DNA of 48,873 bases from Clostridia bacterium. GTDB taxonomy: Bacteria > Bacillota > Clostridia > Oscillospirales > QAKW01. Numbering within the stretch: the first letter of the stretch is position 1; each line of letters starts with the position of its first letter. The notes under the pieces are model-generated. The model searched no databases, was not told where the DNA came from, and was given only the letters and a program-made list of their open reading frames with translations. Of this stretch, positions 1-7,763 are shown piece after piece. The position numbers and the translations under genes are program-made. Location of the stretch: the NCBI GenBank assembly GCA_017436525.1, contig JAFSCX010000031.1, forward strand, positions 1 through 48,873, read 5' to 3'.

Positions 1-4
1 AGGA

Positions 5-111
5 TTTTGAAAAGAGTATTTTTTTGTTCAATCGAGGCATAAAACGCAGCCAATACTGCCGTATTGGCGAGGATTTTAACAATGAGTGAGCGAAAAAATA
101 CCTTTTCAAAA
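5..111. repeat. Nested inverted repeat, copy 1 of a two-copy family
   Basis: Outer arms 5-30 and 87-111 are complementary along almost their whole length if G-U pairs are allowed. An inner perfect hairpin sits at 49-68 (GCCAATAC, loop TGCC, GTATTGGC). A second copy with the same architecture and size lies at 26476-26583. Both share TTTTTTTGTTCA in the left arm and TGAGCGAAAAA in the right arm. The G-U pairs fall on the same strand in both, which suggests an RNA-level hairpin read on the plus strand. No coding frame is supported here. Confidence 0.55.
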
Positions 112-116
112 CGGTG

Positions 117-207
117 TTCAAGTTTAATTGCTCACCCTAAGGTTTCAATAACACTATTGCCACAAGGCAATAATATCACTCCGACTTTAGGAGGAATATC
201 ACTTGAA
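117..207. repeat. Second nested inverted repeat in the left intergenic region
   Basis: TTCAAGT (117-123) pairs with ACTTGAA (201-207). Inside, CCTAA/TTAGG-type arms and a perfect ATTGCC-acaa-GGCAAT hairpin lie in register, giving a long interrupted stem. It directly follows the copy-1 repeat. With the terminator at 351-390 it accounts for most of the gene-free stretch 1-433; nothing coding is seen there. Confidence 0.4.
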
Positions 208-350
208 AGCCTATCTTTTTAATGTACTATAGATTCAGAGGTGATAACTTTGGCCGAAAGCATTTTTAGAAATTGCCGAACTTCAATAAAGCAAAATAAT
301 GTTATGAAACTGAATATTAGCTTGACTTGCTTTTTGAAACATCGAAAAAG

Positions 351-390
351 AAAAAATAAGAGTAACAGATTTTTAGTCTGTTACTCTTAT
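351..390 (-). terminator. Rho-independent terminator of the lipoprotein gene
   Basis: A perfect 14-bp stem (356-369 with 377-390, containing AGAGTAACAGA/TCTGTTACTCT) is followed on the minus strand by TTTTTTCTTTTT. It starts about 44 bp after the stop of the minus-strand lipoprotein gene, so it should end that transcript. Confidence 0.85.
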
Positions 391-433
391 CTACCTTTAT
401 GAGAAATCTCGCTGATGCATCTTTTATGTTGGT

Positions 434-2449
434 TTAATAATCAAACAGCATAATGGTAGGCATCAAGGAAGCCTGCAAAATTCTTGTTACACTTCCGGCA
501 TCCTTCACATCATCAGAATTTACATTGACAGGGCCATTCATAAATGCGCTCCAAGAATAATGCTGGGTTGCATTATAAATGCTCTTGTTTTCATTCTTAT
601 GATACATTGCATGGACAGCAAGCTCTTTATTATTATCGAAGAACTTCAAGCCCATGTAATTTGCACGGGTGGTGTTATAGGCATCGGGATCTGAGCCGGG
701 AGTAAAACCAGCTGTAGTAGCACCCCTCATATAATTGGACATTTCAGGATAGACTGCATTTACATCTACTGCTTTCTCAGCAAAAGCGCGCATATAAGAA
801 ATGCTCATATGCTCCTTCATGTCCTTATAGCGAGCAATTTGCTCCTCGGTCATCGCTGCATAGAAATCAGCCTCAACCTCTGCCTTCCATACTTTGGTCA
901 GCTCTTCTGCCACACGCAAAGCCACAGAGGGGCTCTGGCAATTGGAAGTAACAGCGAAGCCGCCTGCCCAGCCCGCAACGGGAGTATGAACCTGCGTCTT
1001 GTATTCTGCATCGCCTTGGTTTTCTTGATCTGCTACAAGCAATTCCTGGAACTCCTCTTCGCTATAGGTGCGATAGGTATTTTCAAGGCTTTCAGCATAG
1101 GGATAAGCAACAAAATCCCAATCAGAGCCGGTCTGCTCTGCTACTTCTTTAATATCGCCCAGATCTTCGGGGCCACAAGCTACAAAGCTGAAGGATTTTT
1201 TAGCATCACTGCCGTTATAGTAATTGAAAAGCTTGCGATAGAGAGATCCATTCTCCCAAGCGGAAGAATTTTCGAAAGAACCAACATAGTTCTTTCCATC
1301 ACTCCCCTTTTGACCCCAATACCAATTCTGGATGAGATCCACGTTTTTATCTGCCCGCTCAGCCTCCACATAATTGGCCTCACCGGTGGTGGATATAATA
1401 TGGACTCCATTGTAATCAGACATACCGTACCAAATATCAAGGCCTTCCAATGCATCCATCTCGGAAGCAATGCCCACATTGGTACCAACAGTGGAAGCTT
1501 TGAGCAACTCATTGAGAGCGCCTGCGCCCCAAGTACGCGCATTATACATCTCTACAGGATCTTTAAGCTCTACTGCACGCAGAGTTACATCTTCATCTTC
1601 AATAGTTATAGTCTTTTCAGGAAGAGTAGCATTCACAAGATTATCTCTATTATAAGCAAGGAGATAAGGGGCACCGATACCGGATGCCACATAATAGCCC
1701 AGATTGGCGGTCTCAAGCTCATCCGCAATGTGGAATTTCTTGGTCCATGCGGAGGTGAAGGTATCCAGCTCATCGGCAAGCTCAAGATTTACATAGGAAT
1801 TGATCTTTTGGGTAAAGGGATGAACATCACCCCATACAGAGTTATCTACATAGATCAAATCTACATTATCACCGGCCATTACTGCACGACGGCAAGCGGC
1901 GGTATAGGCAGTGCCGCTACCCATGCGGCGGATATTAACAGCGCAGCCATACTGCGCGGTAATTGCCTTCACAACATCACTTTCCTCATCCAAGGGGAAA
2001 TGATCGGGAACCAAAATCTTAATAGAGCGATTGGCCAGCAGCTCGTCGCTGACACCGGTCGCACTATTGAGGGCTCCGTTGAGACTCTTCATGGTGGAAA
2101 CCAAACTCTCAATTTTGCTCAGCAAAGTATTGGCATCATAAGTAGAAGTAAACGGAGTATAGATCGGATCGGGCTCGGGTTCGGGCTCTTGGGGTTCCTC
2201 GGGCTCCTCCGGTTCCTCTGGCTCCTCGGGCTCTTCGGTAATGATGGTATCCGGCCCCTTTACTTCCTGCGTCTCCCGATCGGGTGCATCCAACAAAAAA
2301 GTAGGGATGATCAACAAAGAACTCAACATTCCGCTGATATCCTCACCGTGGTTGGCAGTACCGTAGGGTCTGTCGACATAGTTACAGCCGGCAAAGCTTG
2401 CCAGCATCACTACAATCAGCAGAGCCGCAAGTATCTTTTTACATTTCAT
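434..2449 (-). CDS. Extracellular solute-binding lipoprotein (family 1-like)
   Basis: This 671-aa secreted lipoprotein has an N-terminal signal peptide with lysines, a hydrophobic core and a lipobox ending at Cys22 (FAGC). A Glu/Pro-rich spacer (about residues 72-97, EEP repeats) separates the lipid anchor from a large domain. That domain resembles ABC-transporter solute-binding proteins of the MalE/family 1 type, a resemblance judged by eye. No permease or ATPase gene is nearby, so the partner transporter and ligand are unknown; a sensory or surface role is also possible. The start follows a strong AGGAGG site (CCTCCT at 2457-2462 on the plus strand). A promoter at 2505-2533 and a terminator at 351-390 make it monocistronic. 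A second protein of the same general build is at 24488-26290. Confidence 0.75.
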   Translation of the reverse strand: MKCKKILAALLIVVMLASFAGCNYVDRPYGTANHGEDISGMLSSLLIIPTFLLDAPDRETQEVKGPDTIITEEPEEPEEPEEPEEPQEPEPEPDPIYTPFTSTYDANTLLSKIESLVSTMKSLNGALNSATGVSDELLANRSIKILVPDHFPLDEESDVVKAITAQYGCAVNIRRMGSGTAYTAACRRAVMAGDNVDLIYVDNSVWGDVHPFTQKINSYVNLELADELDTFTSAWTKKFHIADELETANLGYYVASGIGAPYLLAYNRDNLVNATLPEKTITIEDEDVTLRAVELKDPVEMYNARTWGAGALNELLKASTVGTNVGIASEMDALEGLDIWYGMSDYNGVHIISTTGEANYVEAERADKNVDLIQNWYWGQKGSDGKNYVGSFENSSAWENGSLYRKLFNYYNGSDAKKSFSFVACGPEDLGDIKEVAEQTGSDWDFVAYPYAESLENTYRTYSEEEFQELLVADQENQGDAEYKTQVHTPVAGWAGGFAVTSNCQSPSVALRVAEELTKVWKAEVEADFYAAMTEEQIARYKDMKEHMSISYMRAFAEKAVDVNAVYPEMSNYMRGATTAGFTPGSDPDAYNTTRANYMGLKFFDNNKELAVHAMYHKNENKSIYNATQHYSWSAFMNGPVNVNSDDVKDAGSVTRILQASLMPTIMLFDY

Positions 2450-2504
2450 GCGAGTACCTCCTGAAATTGCGAAACTACATAGTAATATATAATATATCGA
2501 CTAT

Positions 2505-2533
2505 AGTATAGCATACCCCGTGGGGCAGTTCAA
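2505..2533 (-). promoter_or_regulatory. Sigma-A type promoter of the lipoprotein gene
   Basis: On the minus strand, TTGAAC (2528-2533) and TATACT (2505-2510) are separated by 17 bp. The spacer holds a GCCCC-AC-GGGGT palindrome that could be an operator. The predicted transcript has a leader of about 50 nt before the ATG at 2449. Confidence 0.65.
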
Positions 2534-2603
2534 GAGGAAATTGAGAATTGGCTAATATATACAATCTTCGATTTCATTTTTTGTGCATTTTTCCTGCCCT
2601 TTT

Positions 2604-2795
2604 TCAGGAAGAAATCTGCTCTTTTCGGGCTCTTGCAATCAAGAAATTCATGCGGGAGCGAAGCCCCAACAATTCATAGGCCAAAGCATCGATCAACAGC
2701 GGCTCATCCGTCAGCGCAAGTTTGGTTTCCAGATTATCGATTCGCTGGCGAAGAACCAGCATTTCCTCTTGATAAGTGGGTTTAATTTTTTTCAT
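2604..2795 (-). CDS. Small DUF2508/YaaL-like protein
   Basis: This is a 63-aa, charged, helical protein beginning MKKIKPTYQEE. The ATG at 2795 is chosen because AGGTGA lies just upstream on the minus strand; a longer frame from 2855 would read through the -10 and ribosome-binding sequences. The central part (LRQRIDNLETKLAL) is amphipathic. The size and the YxxE...LR pattern recall the DUF2508/YaaL family, which in Bacilli sits next to recR and bofA. Neither neighbour is present here, so the family call is tentative and no function is known. A TATAAT-like box (minus strand, 2814-2819) lies just upstream, and a terminator separates it from pduL. Confidence 0.6.
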   Translation of the reverse strand: MKKIKPTYQEEMLVLRQRIDNLETKLALTDEPLLIDALAYELLGLRSRMNFLIARARKEQISS

Positions 2796-2846
2796 TTTTA
2801 TCACCTCACTATCATTATAGACCGATCTTTCCAATCTATTCCGGAA

Positions 2847-2888
2847 AATAAGCAAGGCGTTGATCCGCAGATCAACGCCTTACTTATT
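2847..2888 (-). terminator. Terminator after pduL
   Basis: AAGGCGTTGATC (2854-2865), loop CGCA, and GATCAACGCCTT (2870-2881) form a perfect 12-bp stem, extended by AATAAG/CTTATT with one mismatch. On the minus strand the stem is followed by TATTTT. It lies 12 bp after the pduL stop. Confidence 0.8.
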
Positions 2889-2899
2889 GAATTTTTATC

Positions 2900-3469
2900 T
2901 TACTCAACGATTTCGCCCATTGCATCCCGAGGCAGGCAAACCGCATTGGCCTCATCGGTATCAATATGCATGGCATCGGCAAATTTGGGAGAAACACGCA
3001 CAACAGTCTCGCCCAGAATCGCCTCGCGCTCGCCCTTGATCTTTACAGATACAACAGCGCCATCCTTAAGGCCCCATTTCTCAGCGGTCTCGGGGATCAT
3101 ATGGATATGACGCTTTGCTGCGATCACGCCCTCCGAAAGAGCGATCTCGCCGCAAGGACCCTTGACAATTACAGCGCCGCTGCCGGCTACATCACCGCTC
3201 ATACGAACAGGAGCATCTACGCCGAGGGTACGGGCATCAGTCAGAGAAACCTCCACCTGATTCTCGGGGCGGGTGGGGCCCAATACGCTTACATTGGCGA
3301 TGGATTTCTTGGGGCCGACCAGCTCCACTCTCTCCTCGCAGAGATACTGACCGGGCTGGGAAAGTTCTCTCTTCTCGGTGAGGGTGGCACCCTTGCCGAA
3401 AAGAATCTCGACAGCTTCAGCAGTCAGATGAACATGACGAGCAGACATTTCAACTAAAATTTCTTTCAT
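2900..3469 (-). CDS. pduL: Phosphate propanoyl/acetyltransferase PduL
   Basis: PduL interconverts acyl-CoA plus phosphate with acyl-phosphate plus CoA. The 189-aa protein shows the two zinc-binding histidine motifs of the family, SARHVHL (residues 9-15) and AKRHIHM in the second half, plus the MHIDTDEANA segment near the C-terminus. It begins almost directly at the first beta-barrel, without the N-terminal encapsulation peptide of microcompartment PduL proteins. No shell or diol-dehydratase genes are near. It therefore probably serves as a cytosolic phosphotransacetylase with acetate kinase for ATP formation from acetyl-CoA (inference). The gene stands alone between its terminator and the divergent metG promoter region. 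Confidence 0.9.
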   Translation of the reverse strand: MKEILVEMSARHVHLTAEAVEILFGKGATLTEKRELSQPGQYLCEERVELVGPKKSIANVSVLGPTRPENQVEVSLTDARTLGVDAPVRMSGDVAGSGAVIVKGPCGEIALSEGVIAAKRHIHMIPETAEKWGLKDGAVVSVKIKGEREAILGETVVRVSPKFADAMHIDTDEANAVCLPRDAMGEIVE

Positions 3470-3560
3470 TTTTTATCTTTTCCCTTCTATGTATTGTTTT
3501 CTTCAATATTCTACACCAATCCACCTCGTTTTTCAACCCCAAATTATATAGAATTTCTTA

Positions 3561-3589
3561 TTGAAAAAGGAGAATTCCTATGTTAAAAT
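3561..3589 (+). promoter_or_regulatory. Sigma-A type promoter of metG-tatD
   Basis: TTGAAA (3561-3566) and TAAAAT (3584-3589) are spaced by 17 bp. The leader before the metG ATG at 3629 is only about 33 nt, too short for a T-box or S-box riboswitch, so metG here lacks the long regulatory leader seen in some Firmicutes. Confidence 0.7.
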
Positions 3590-3628
3590 ATAGAGAATAG
3601 TAAAAATAAGAAGGGGCTGAGAGCACTT

Positions 3629-5587
3629 ATGTCTAAAAAATACTATCTGACCACTGCCATCACCTATACCTCCGGTAAACCCCATATCGGAAATACCTAT
3701 GAAATCATTTTAGCCGATAGCATCGCCCGTTTTAAGCGGATGCAGGGCTATGATGTCTATTTCCAGACCGGAACCGATGAGCATGGCGAAAAGATTCAAT
3801 TAAAAGCCGAAGAGGCAGGCATTACGCCTCAGGAGTTTGTAGATAACGTAGCAGGTGAAATCAAGCGGATCTGGGATTTGATGAATACCACCTATGATCG
3901 CTTTATCCGCACCACCGATCCTTCCCATGAAAAGAAGATTCAGCAGATCTTTGAGAAGCTTTATAAGCAGGGCGATATCTATAAAGATTGCTATGAGGGG
4001 CTTTATTGCACCCCTTGCGAATCCTTCTTCACCGAAAGCCAGCTCATCGACGGAAAATGCCCCGATTGCGGCAGAGAGGTGCATCCTGCCAAGGAGGAGG
4101 CCTATTTCTTCCGCCTTTCCAAATATGCAAAGAAGCTGGAGGAATATATCGAGAAGCATCCCGAATTCATCTGGCCCCCTGCCCGCAAGAATGAAATGAT
4201 CAATAATTTCATCAAGCCCGGTCTGCAGGATCTTTGCGTATCCAGAACTTCTTTTAATTGGGGAATTCCCGTAACCTTTGATCCGGGCCATGTGGTCTAT
4301 GTATGGATCGATGCCCTCTCCAATTATATCACCTTTGCAGGCTACGATCCCGAAGGAAATCATTCCGAGGAATATAAGAAATATTGGCCGGCCGATATGC
4401 ATCTGATCGGCAAGGATATTGTCCGCTTCCATACCATCTATTGGCCCTGCATTCTGCTGGCCCTCGGCGAAGAGCTGCCCAAGCAGGTATTCGGCCATCC
4501 TTGGCTGATTATGAGCGATGGCAAGATGAGCAAATCCAAGGGCAATGTCCTTTATGCCGATGATCTGGCCGCCCTTTTCGGGGTAGATGCGGTGCGCTAT
4601 TATGTGCTCCATGAGATCCCCTTTGCCAACGACGGCCTGATCTCTTATGAGCTGATGATGGAGCGGATCAATACCGATCTTGCCAATATTTTGGGCAACC
4701 TTGTCAACCGCACCGTTGCCATGACCAATAAATATTTCGGCGGAGAGATCAAGCCCGCAGGAGCTGAGACCGCGCTGGATGCCGACCTCAAGCGGGTTGC
4801 CGCAGAGGTTCCTCTTAAGATGGAGGCCCATATGGACGGCGCTCATGTAGCCGATGCCATCGATGATATCTTCACCTTACTGCGCCGCGCCAATAAATAT
4901 GTGGACGAGACAGAGCCTTGGATCTTAGGCCGCCCCGAGGGAGATCATGAGCGGCTGGGCACGGTCCTTTATAATCTGCTGGAGTGCATCCGCATTTCCG
5001 CTACCCTTTTGAAGCCCTTTATGCCCGAGACGGCCGAGAAGATCTTCAAGCAGCTGGGGATTGCGGATCAATCCCTTGAGGATGCCAAAACCTTTGGCCT
5101 TTTGAAGAGCGGCTCCAAGGTGGGCGCGCCCGAAATTCTCTTTGCAAGAATTGATATCCCCAAGAAATTGGCAGAGATCAATGCTGCCAAAGAGGCCGAA
5201 AAGAAGGAAGCCGAAAAGCAGCAAAAGAAAGCGGAGAAGAAGGAAAAGCCCGAAGGGATTGCCACCATCTCCATTGATGATTTCGCAAAAGTGGCTCTGC
5301 GCGCCGCCAAGATCCTTACCTGCCAGCCTCTGCCCAAGAGCGACAAGCTCCTGCAGATGACGGTAGATAACGGAAGCGGCGCCGAAAAGCAGGTTCTCTC
5401 CGGCATTGCTCAATATTATAAGCCCGAAGAGTTGATCGGCAAGACGGTTGTTTTGGTGGATAATCTGGCGCCTGCGAAATTGCGCGGTGCCTTAAGCGAA
5501 GGAATGCTTCTTGCCGCCGATACCAAAGATGGGGTAAAGGTGCTCTTCTTGGATGATTCCATCGAAGCGGGAGCGACGATTCGATGA
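3629..5587 (+). CDS. metG: Methionyl-tRNA synthetase with C-terminal tRNA-binding domain
   Basis: The enzyme charges tRNA-Met with methionine in the cytoplasm. The 652-aa length is typical. The class I signature PHIGN is near residue 19 and KMSKSKGN near residue 298. Between them is a CTPC...CPDCG pair of cysteine motifs, the zinc knuckle of the connective insert. A Lys/Glu-rich linker (about residues 520-545) leads to a C-terminal EMAP/Trbp111-like domain (ISIDDFAKVALRAAKIL onward) that dimerises and binds tRNA. Its stop overlaps the tatD start by 4 bp (ATGA), so the two are translationally coupled; the same pair is adjacent in Bacillus. Confidence 0.97.
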   Translation: MSKKYYLTTAITYTSGKPHIGNTYEIILADSIARFKRMQGYDVYFQTGTDEHGEKIQLKAEEAGITPQEFVDNVAGEIKRIWDLMNTTYDRFIRTTDPSHEKKIQQIFEKLYKQGDIYKDCYEGLYCTPCESFFTESQLIDGKCPDCGREVHPAKEEAYFFRLSKYAKKLEEYIEKHPEFIWPPARKNEMINNFIKPGLQDLCVSRTSFNWGIPVTFDPGHVVYVWIDALSNYITFAGYDPEGNHSEEYKKYWPADMHLIGKDIVRFHTIYWPCILLALGEELPKQVFGHPWLIMSDGKMSKSKGNVLYADDLAALFGVDAVRYYVLHEIPFANDGLISYELMMERINTDLANILGNLVNRTVAMTNKYFGGEIKPAGAETALDADLKRVAAEVPLKMEAHMDGAHVADAIDDIFTLLRRANKYVDETEPWILGRPEGDHERLGTVLYNLLECIRISATLLKPFMPETAEKIFKQLGIADQSLEDAKTFGLLKSGSKVGAPEILFARIDIPKKLAEINAAKEAEKKEAEKQQKKAEKKEKPEGIATISIDDFAKVALRAAKILTCQPLPKSDKLLQMTVDNGSGAEKQVLSGIAQYYKPEELIGKTVVLVDNLAPAKLRGALSEGMLLAADTKDGVKVLFLDDSIEAGATIR

Positions 5588-6348
5588 TTGATGTCCATGC
5601 CCATTTCGATGATGAGCGGTTTGATGAGGATCGGGCTGAAATCATTTCTGCCATGGCAGAAATGCCCATTCGTTTCATCCTTAATTCCGGCAGCCATATA
5701 GAGGCCTGCCGCCGCACCTTAGCCCTTGCGGATCAATATGATTTTATCTATGCCGCCATCGGCATCTATCCCCACGATACTGCCATTTTGGAAGAGCAAG
5801 GCCTCGGCCCCATTCGGGAGATGCTGAAGCATAAAAAGGTGCGGGCAGTTGGCGAGATTGGCTTGGATTATTACTATGATATGATTCCTAAAGCCACCCA
5901 GCAAAAATGGTTTCACGCCCAGCTGGAGATGGCAGAGGAATATCATCTGCCGGTTGTAATCCACAGCCGCGATGCCATGCAGGATACCCTTTCCATTTTG
6001 AAAGAGCATCCTAAAAACACCGGCATTTTCCATTGCTACAGCGGTTCGGCGGAATCCTTAAAAGAGGTATTAAAGCTTGGCTTTTCCATCTCCATGGGCG
6101 GGGTGGTTACCTTCAAAAACGCAAGAGTTGCAAAGGAAGTGGCCGCCGCTGTCCCCTTGGATCGGCTGATGCTGGAGACCGATAGCCCTTATCTTGCCCC
6201 TACCCCTTATCGAGGCAAGCGCAACAGCTCTCTCTATTTGCCGGAGATCGCCAAGGAGATCGCCGCGATTCGCGGAATGACCCCCGAAGAGATTGAACGG
6301 ATCACCGATGAAAATGCCATTCGGATGTTTGGCTTTGGAGAAAAATAA
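5584..6348 (+). CDS. tatD: TatD-family metal-dependent hydrolase / DNase
   Basis: The 254-aa protein is a TatD-type TIM-barrel hydrolase, a family with 3'-5' exonuclease activity on DNA and RNA. Visible metal-ligand motifs are HAH near the N-terminus (residues 4-6), GEIGLDYYYD, IHSRDA, FHCYSG and ETDSPYL. It overlaps metG by ATGA and ends just before a strong terminator. In Bacillus the downstream genes are rnmV and ksgA; these are not found here, so the conserved block is cut after tatD. Confidence 0.93.
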   Translation: MIDVHAHFDDERFDEDRAEIISAMAEMPIRFILNSGSHIEACRRTLALADQYDFIYAAIGIYPHDTAILEEQGLGPIREMLKHKKVRAVGEIGLDYYYDMIPKATQQKWFHAQLEMAEEYHLPVVIHSRDAMQDTLSILKEHPKNTGIFHCYSGSAESLKEVLKLGFSISMGGVVTFKNARVAKEVAAAVPLDRLMLETDSPYLAPTPYRGKRNSSLYLPEIAKEIAAIRGMTPEEIERITDENAIRMFGFGEK

Positions 6349-6354
6349 ATTCAT

Positions 6355-6397
6355 AAAAAAATACGGAAAGAGCAAACGCTCTTTCCGTATTTTTTTA
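6355..6397 (+). terminator. Terminator of metG-tatD
   Basis: A perfect 13-bp stem (6361-6373 and 6378-6390, containing GGAAAGAGC/GCTCTTTCC) with loop AAAC is followed by seven T. It is preceded by an A-run, so it could also work in the other direction. Confidence 0.92.
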
Positions 6398-6400
6398 TTC

Positions 6401-6438
6401 AGCGTATCAAAAACTTCCATAGGAGTTTTTGATACGCT
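6401..6438. repeat. Perfect 15-bp inverted repeat
   Basis: AGCGTATCAAAAACT (6401-6415) and its exact complement (6424-6438) flank an 8-nt loop. There is no T-run after it, so it is not a normal terminator. It begins four bases after the metG-tatD terminator and precedes the structured element at 6465-6629. Confidence 0.75.
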
Positions 6439-6464
6439 GGGAGACTCTCAAAAAAGAGTGCAGA

Positions 6465-6629
6465 TTTCGTCGATCTGTTCTCGTCGGCGTCTTTTCGGGG
6501 TCCCCGATAAAACTGAAGTTTTGTTGGGGAAAAGGAGGACCTAATGGTATAAGTGGATATTTTGCCATCATGCAAAATGGAACGGTTACCATTAGGTTTG
6601 ACGCACGGTAGAGAGCAGATCGGCGGAAA
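6465..6629 (+). ncRNA. Possible structured RNA: one closing stem enclosing two hairpins
   Basis: P1 pairs TTTCGTCGATCTGTTCTC (6465-6482) with GAGAGCAGATCGGCGGAAA (6611-6629), with G-U pairs and one bulged G. Inside, P2 pairs 6502-6514 with 6517-6529 (13 bp with wobbles). P3 pairs CCTAATGGTA (6540-6549) with TACCATTAGG (6587-6596), plus an inner ATTTTGC/GCAAAAT hairpin (6559-6578). A terminator-like hairpin follows at 6646-6671. No promoter is obvious and no known RNA class was recognised. The overlapping open frames are short and broken, so an RNA or DNA-structure role is preferred. Confidence 0.35.
6524..6629 (+). repeat. Dispersed repeat, copy A (partner at 48757-48873, minus)
   Basis: This segment aligns by eye with the reverse complement of the right end of the window. 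Shared blocks in order are TGGGGAAAAGGAG, GNGGAT, AATGGANCGG and TTTGACGCACG. The outer stem around the internal loop differs in sequence between the copies but stays complementary (CCTAATGGTA/TACCATTAGG here, AATGGGATGG/CCATCCCATT there). Confidence 0.6.
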
Positions 6630-6645
6630 GCAGAAAATTTTATTC

Positions 6646-6675
6646 AAAATCCGCATCATCATGCGGATTTTTTCC
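6646..6675 (+). terminator. Terminator-like hairpin after the structured element
   Basis: AAAATCCGCAT (6646-6656), loop CATC and ATGCGGATTTT (6661-6671) are followed by TTCC, giving six T in a row from 6668. No protein gene precedes it within 290 bp, so it may end the candidate RNA at 6465-6629. Confidence 0.7.
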
Positions 6676-6792
6676 TTGTAATAAGAAAGCAAGGAAAAAG
6701 AGTGGGCTTTCTTTTCTCTTGCTAATTTATAGAATCGGCAGAATTCTTTAGTTCTCTTATTTTCTGCGGTCTGTGCCTTTTTTGACAGTCTG

Positions 6793-6822
6793 AACGCTTT
6801 GCGGTTGCAAAGCGTTTTTTTT
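6793..6822 (+). terminator. Terminator upstream of gpr
   Basis: AACGCTTTGC (6793-6802), loop GGTT, GCAAAGCGTT (6807-6816) then a run of T. It ends about 40 bp before the gpr start and isolates gpr from upstream transcription. The stretch 6676-6792 shows no further feature. Confidence 0.85.
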
Positions 6823-6863
6823 ATGCCTTTTTGGTTAAAATAAGCCAAAAGGAGTGAACTTCA

Positions 6864-7724
6864 ATGATACCCAGTGATCTGATGATTGAGCAGATTGAAG
6901 CGGCAAAAATGCCTCTTCCTAAAGGGATCTGCAATCGGGAAAGAAAATTAAAATATTGCAATGTTTCAGAAGTGGAAATATCCGATCGGGAAGGGGCAGA
7001 GCAGATCGGGCGCCCCGAGGGGCGGTATGTTACGGTGGAAACCGCCAAAAGCTATGAGATCGGCGAGCCTGCCTTCGAGGAGATTGCCGCCGCCCTTTCC
7101 AAAGAATTGCGTAAGATGCTGAAGGGGCACAAAAAGGTATTGATCATCGGCATCGGGAATGCCGCCATCACCCCTGATAGCCTTGGCGCAAAGGCGGTAG
7201 AGCGGATCATGGTAACCCGCCCGCTGGAAGAGCTGCCGGAGGGATATAGCGTGGTGAGCGCTGTGGCATCACCGGTATACGGAGAGAGCGGGGTGGAAAG
7301 CTATGAATTGGTGCGGGGCTTGGTGAGAGAGACCAAGCCGGAGGTTGTTATTCTGATCGATGCTCTTGCCACCGGCAATCTCGCCAGACTTTGCAAGACC
7401 GTGCAGCTTGCCAATGTGGGGCTGACCCCCGGCGCAGGAGTCGGGAATGCCCGCCCCGCCCTGGATGAGAAAAGCTTGGGCTGCCCCGTCATTTCGGTAG
7501 GGATGCCTACGGTGGTAGATTGCCGCGCTTTGCTTTATCATGTATTGGGAGAGGATTGGGAAGCCTATGCGGATTGCCTGCATCCTTATGAGCAAAGCTT
7601 AATCGCCGTCCCCCGCCAGATGGAGCTTGCCACCGATATGGGGGCGAGAATGATCGCTTTTTCCCTCAATAAAGCCCTTCACGGTGATTTATCTACCGAA
7701 GAGATTTTAAGGTATTTATACTGA
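6864..7724 (+). CDS. gpr: Germination protease GPR
   Basis: GPR degrades the small acid-soluble proteins that coat spore DNA, releasing amino acids during germination; it is made in the forespore as a zymogen. The 286-aa protein has the family core GIGNAAITPDSLGAKAVE (about residues 95-112), followed by VVSAVASPVYGESGVES and the conserved ALATGNLARLCKTVQ and TPGAGVGNARPALD segments. It is shorter than the Bacillus enzyme (about 370 aa), mainly at the N-terminus, as is usual in Clostridia. AAGGAG precedes the ATG at 6864. The gpr-spoIIP order matches Bacillus and proves sporulation ability. Confidence 0.93.
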   Translation: MIPSDLMIEQIEAAKMPLPKGICNRERKLKYCNVSEVEISDREGAEQIGRPEGRYVTVETAKSYEIGEPAFEEIAAALSKELRKMLKGHKKVLIIGIGNAAITPDSLGAKAVERIMVTRPLEELPEGYSVVSAVASPVYGESGVESYELVRGLVRETKPEVVILIDALATGNLARLCKTVQLANVGLTPGAGVGNARPALDEKSLGCPVISVGMPTVVDCRALLYHVLGEDWEAYADCLHPYEQSLIAVPRQMELATDMGARMIAFSLNKALHGDLSTEEILRYLY

Positions 7725-7740
7725 GAAGGGCTCATATAAT
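7712..7740 (+). promoter_or_regulatory. Possible sigma-E promoter for spoIIP
   Basis: CATATAAT (7733-7740) resembles the sigma-E -10 box (CATACAAT). GTATTTA lies 14 bp upstream, roughly matching the sigma-E -35. In Bacillus spoIIP is a sigma-E target while gpr is a forespore gene, so a separate promoter here would make sense. Judged by eye only. Confidence 0.35.
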
Positions 7741-7763
7741 GAAGGCAGAGAGGCGGTGGAAAA

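Noticed and set aside
809..2464. 551-codon plus-strand frame opposite the left lipoprotein
   Set aside because: No ribosome site or recognisable domain; the minus-strand gene has promoter, AGGAGG, lipobox and terminator.
2900..3469. Bacterial microcompartment locus around pduL
   Set aside because: No shell proteins, no diol or ethanolamine enzymes and no encapsulation peptide are visible.
3590..3628. T-box or S-box leader for metG
   Set aside because: The predicted leader is only about 33 nt, and no T-box or SAM-riboswitch motif is present.
6399..6848. 149-codon minus-strand frame between tatD and gpr
   Set aside because: It runs through four hairpins and two terminators, has no plausible ribosome site and reads as a basic low-complexity peptide.
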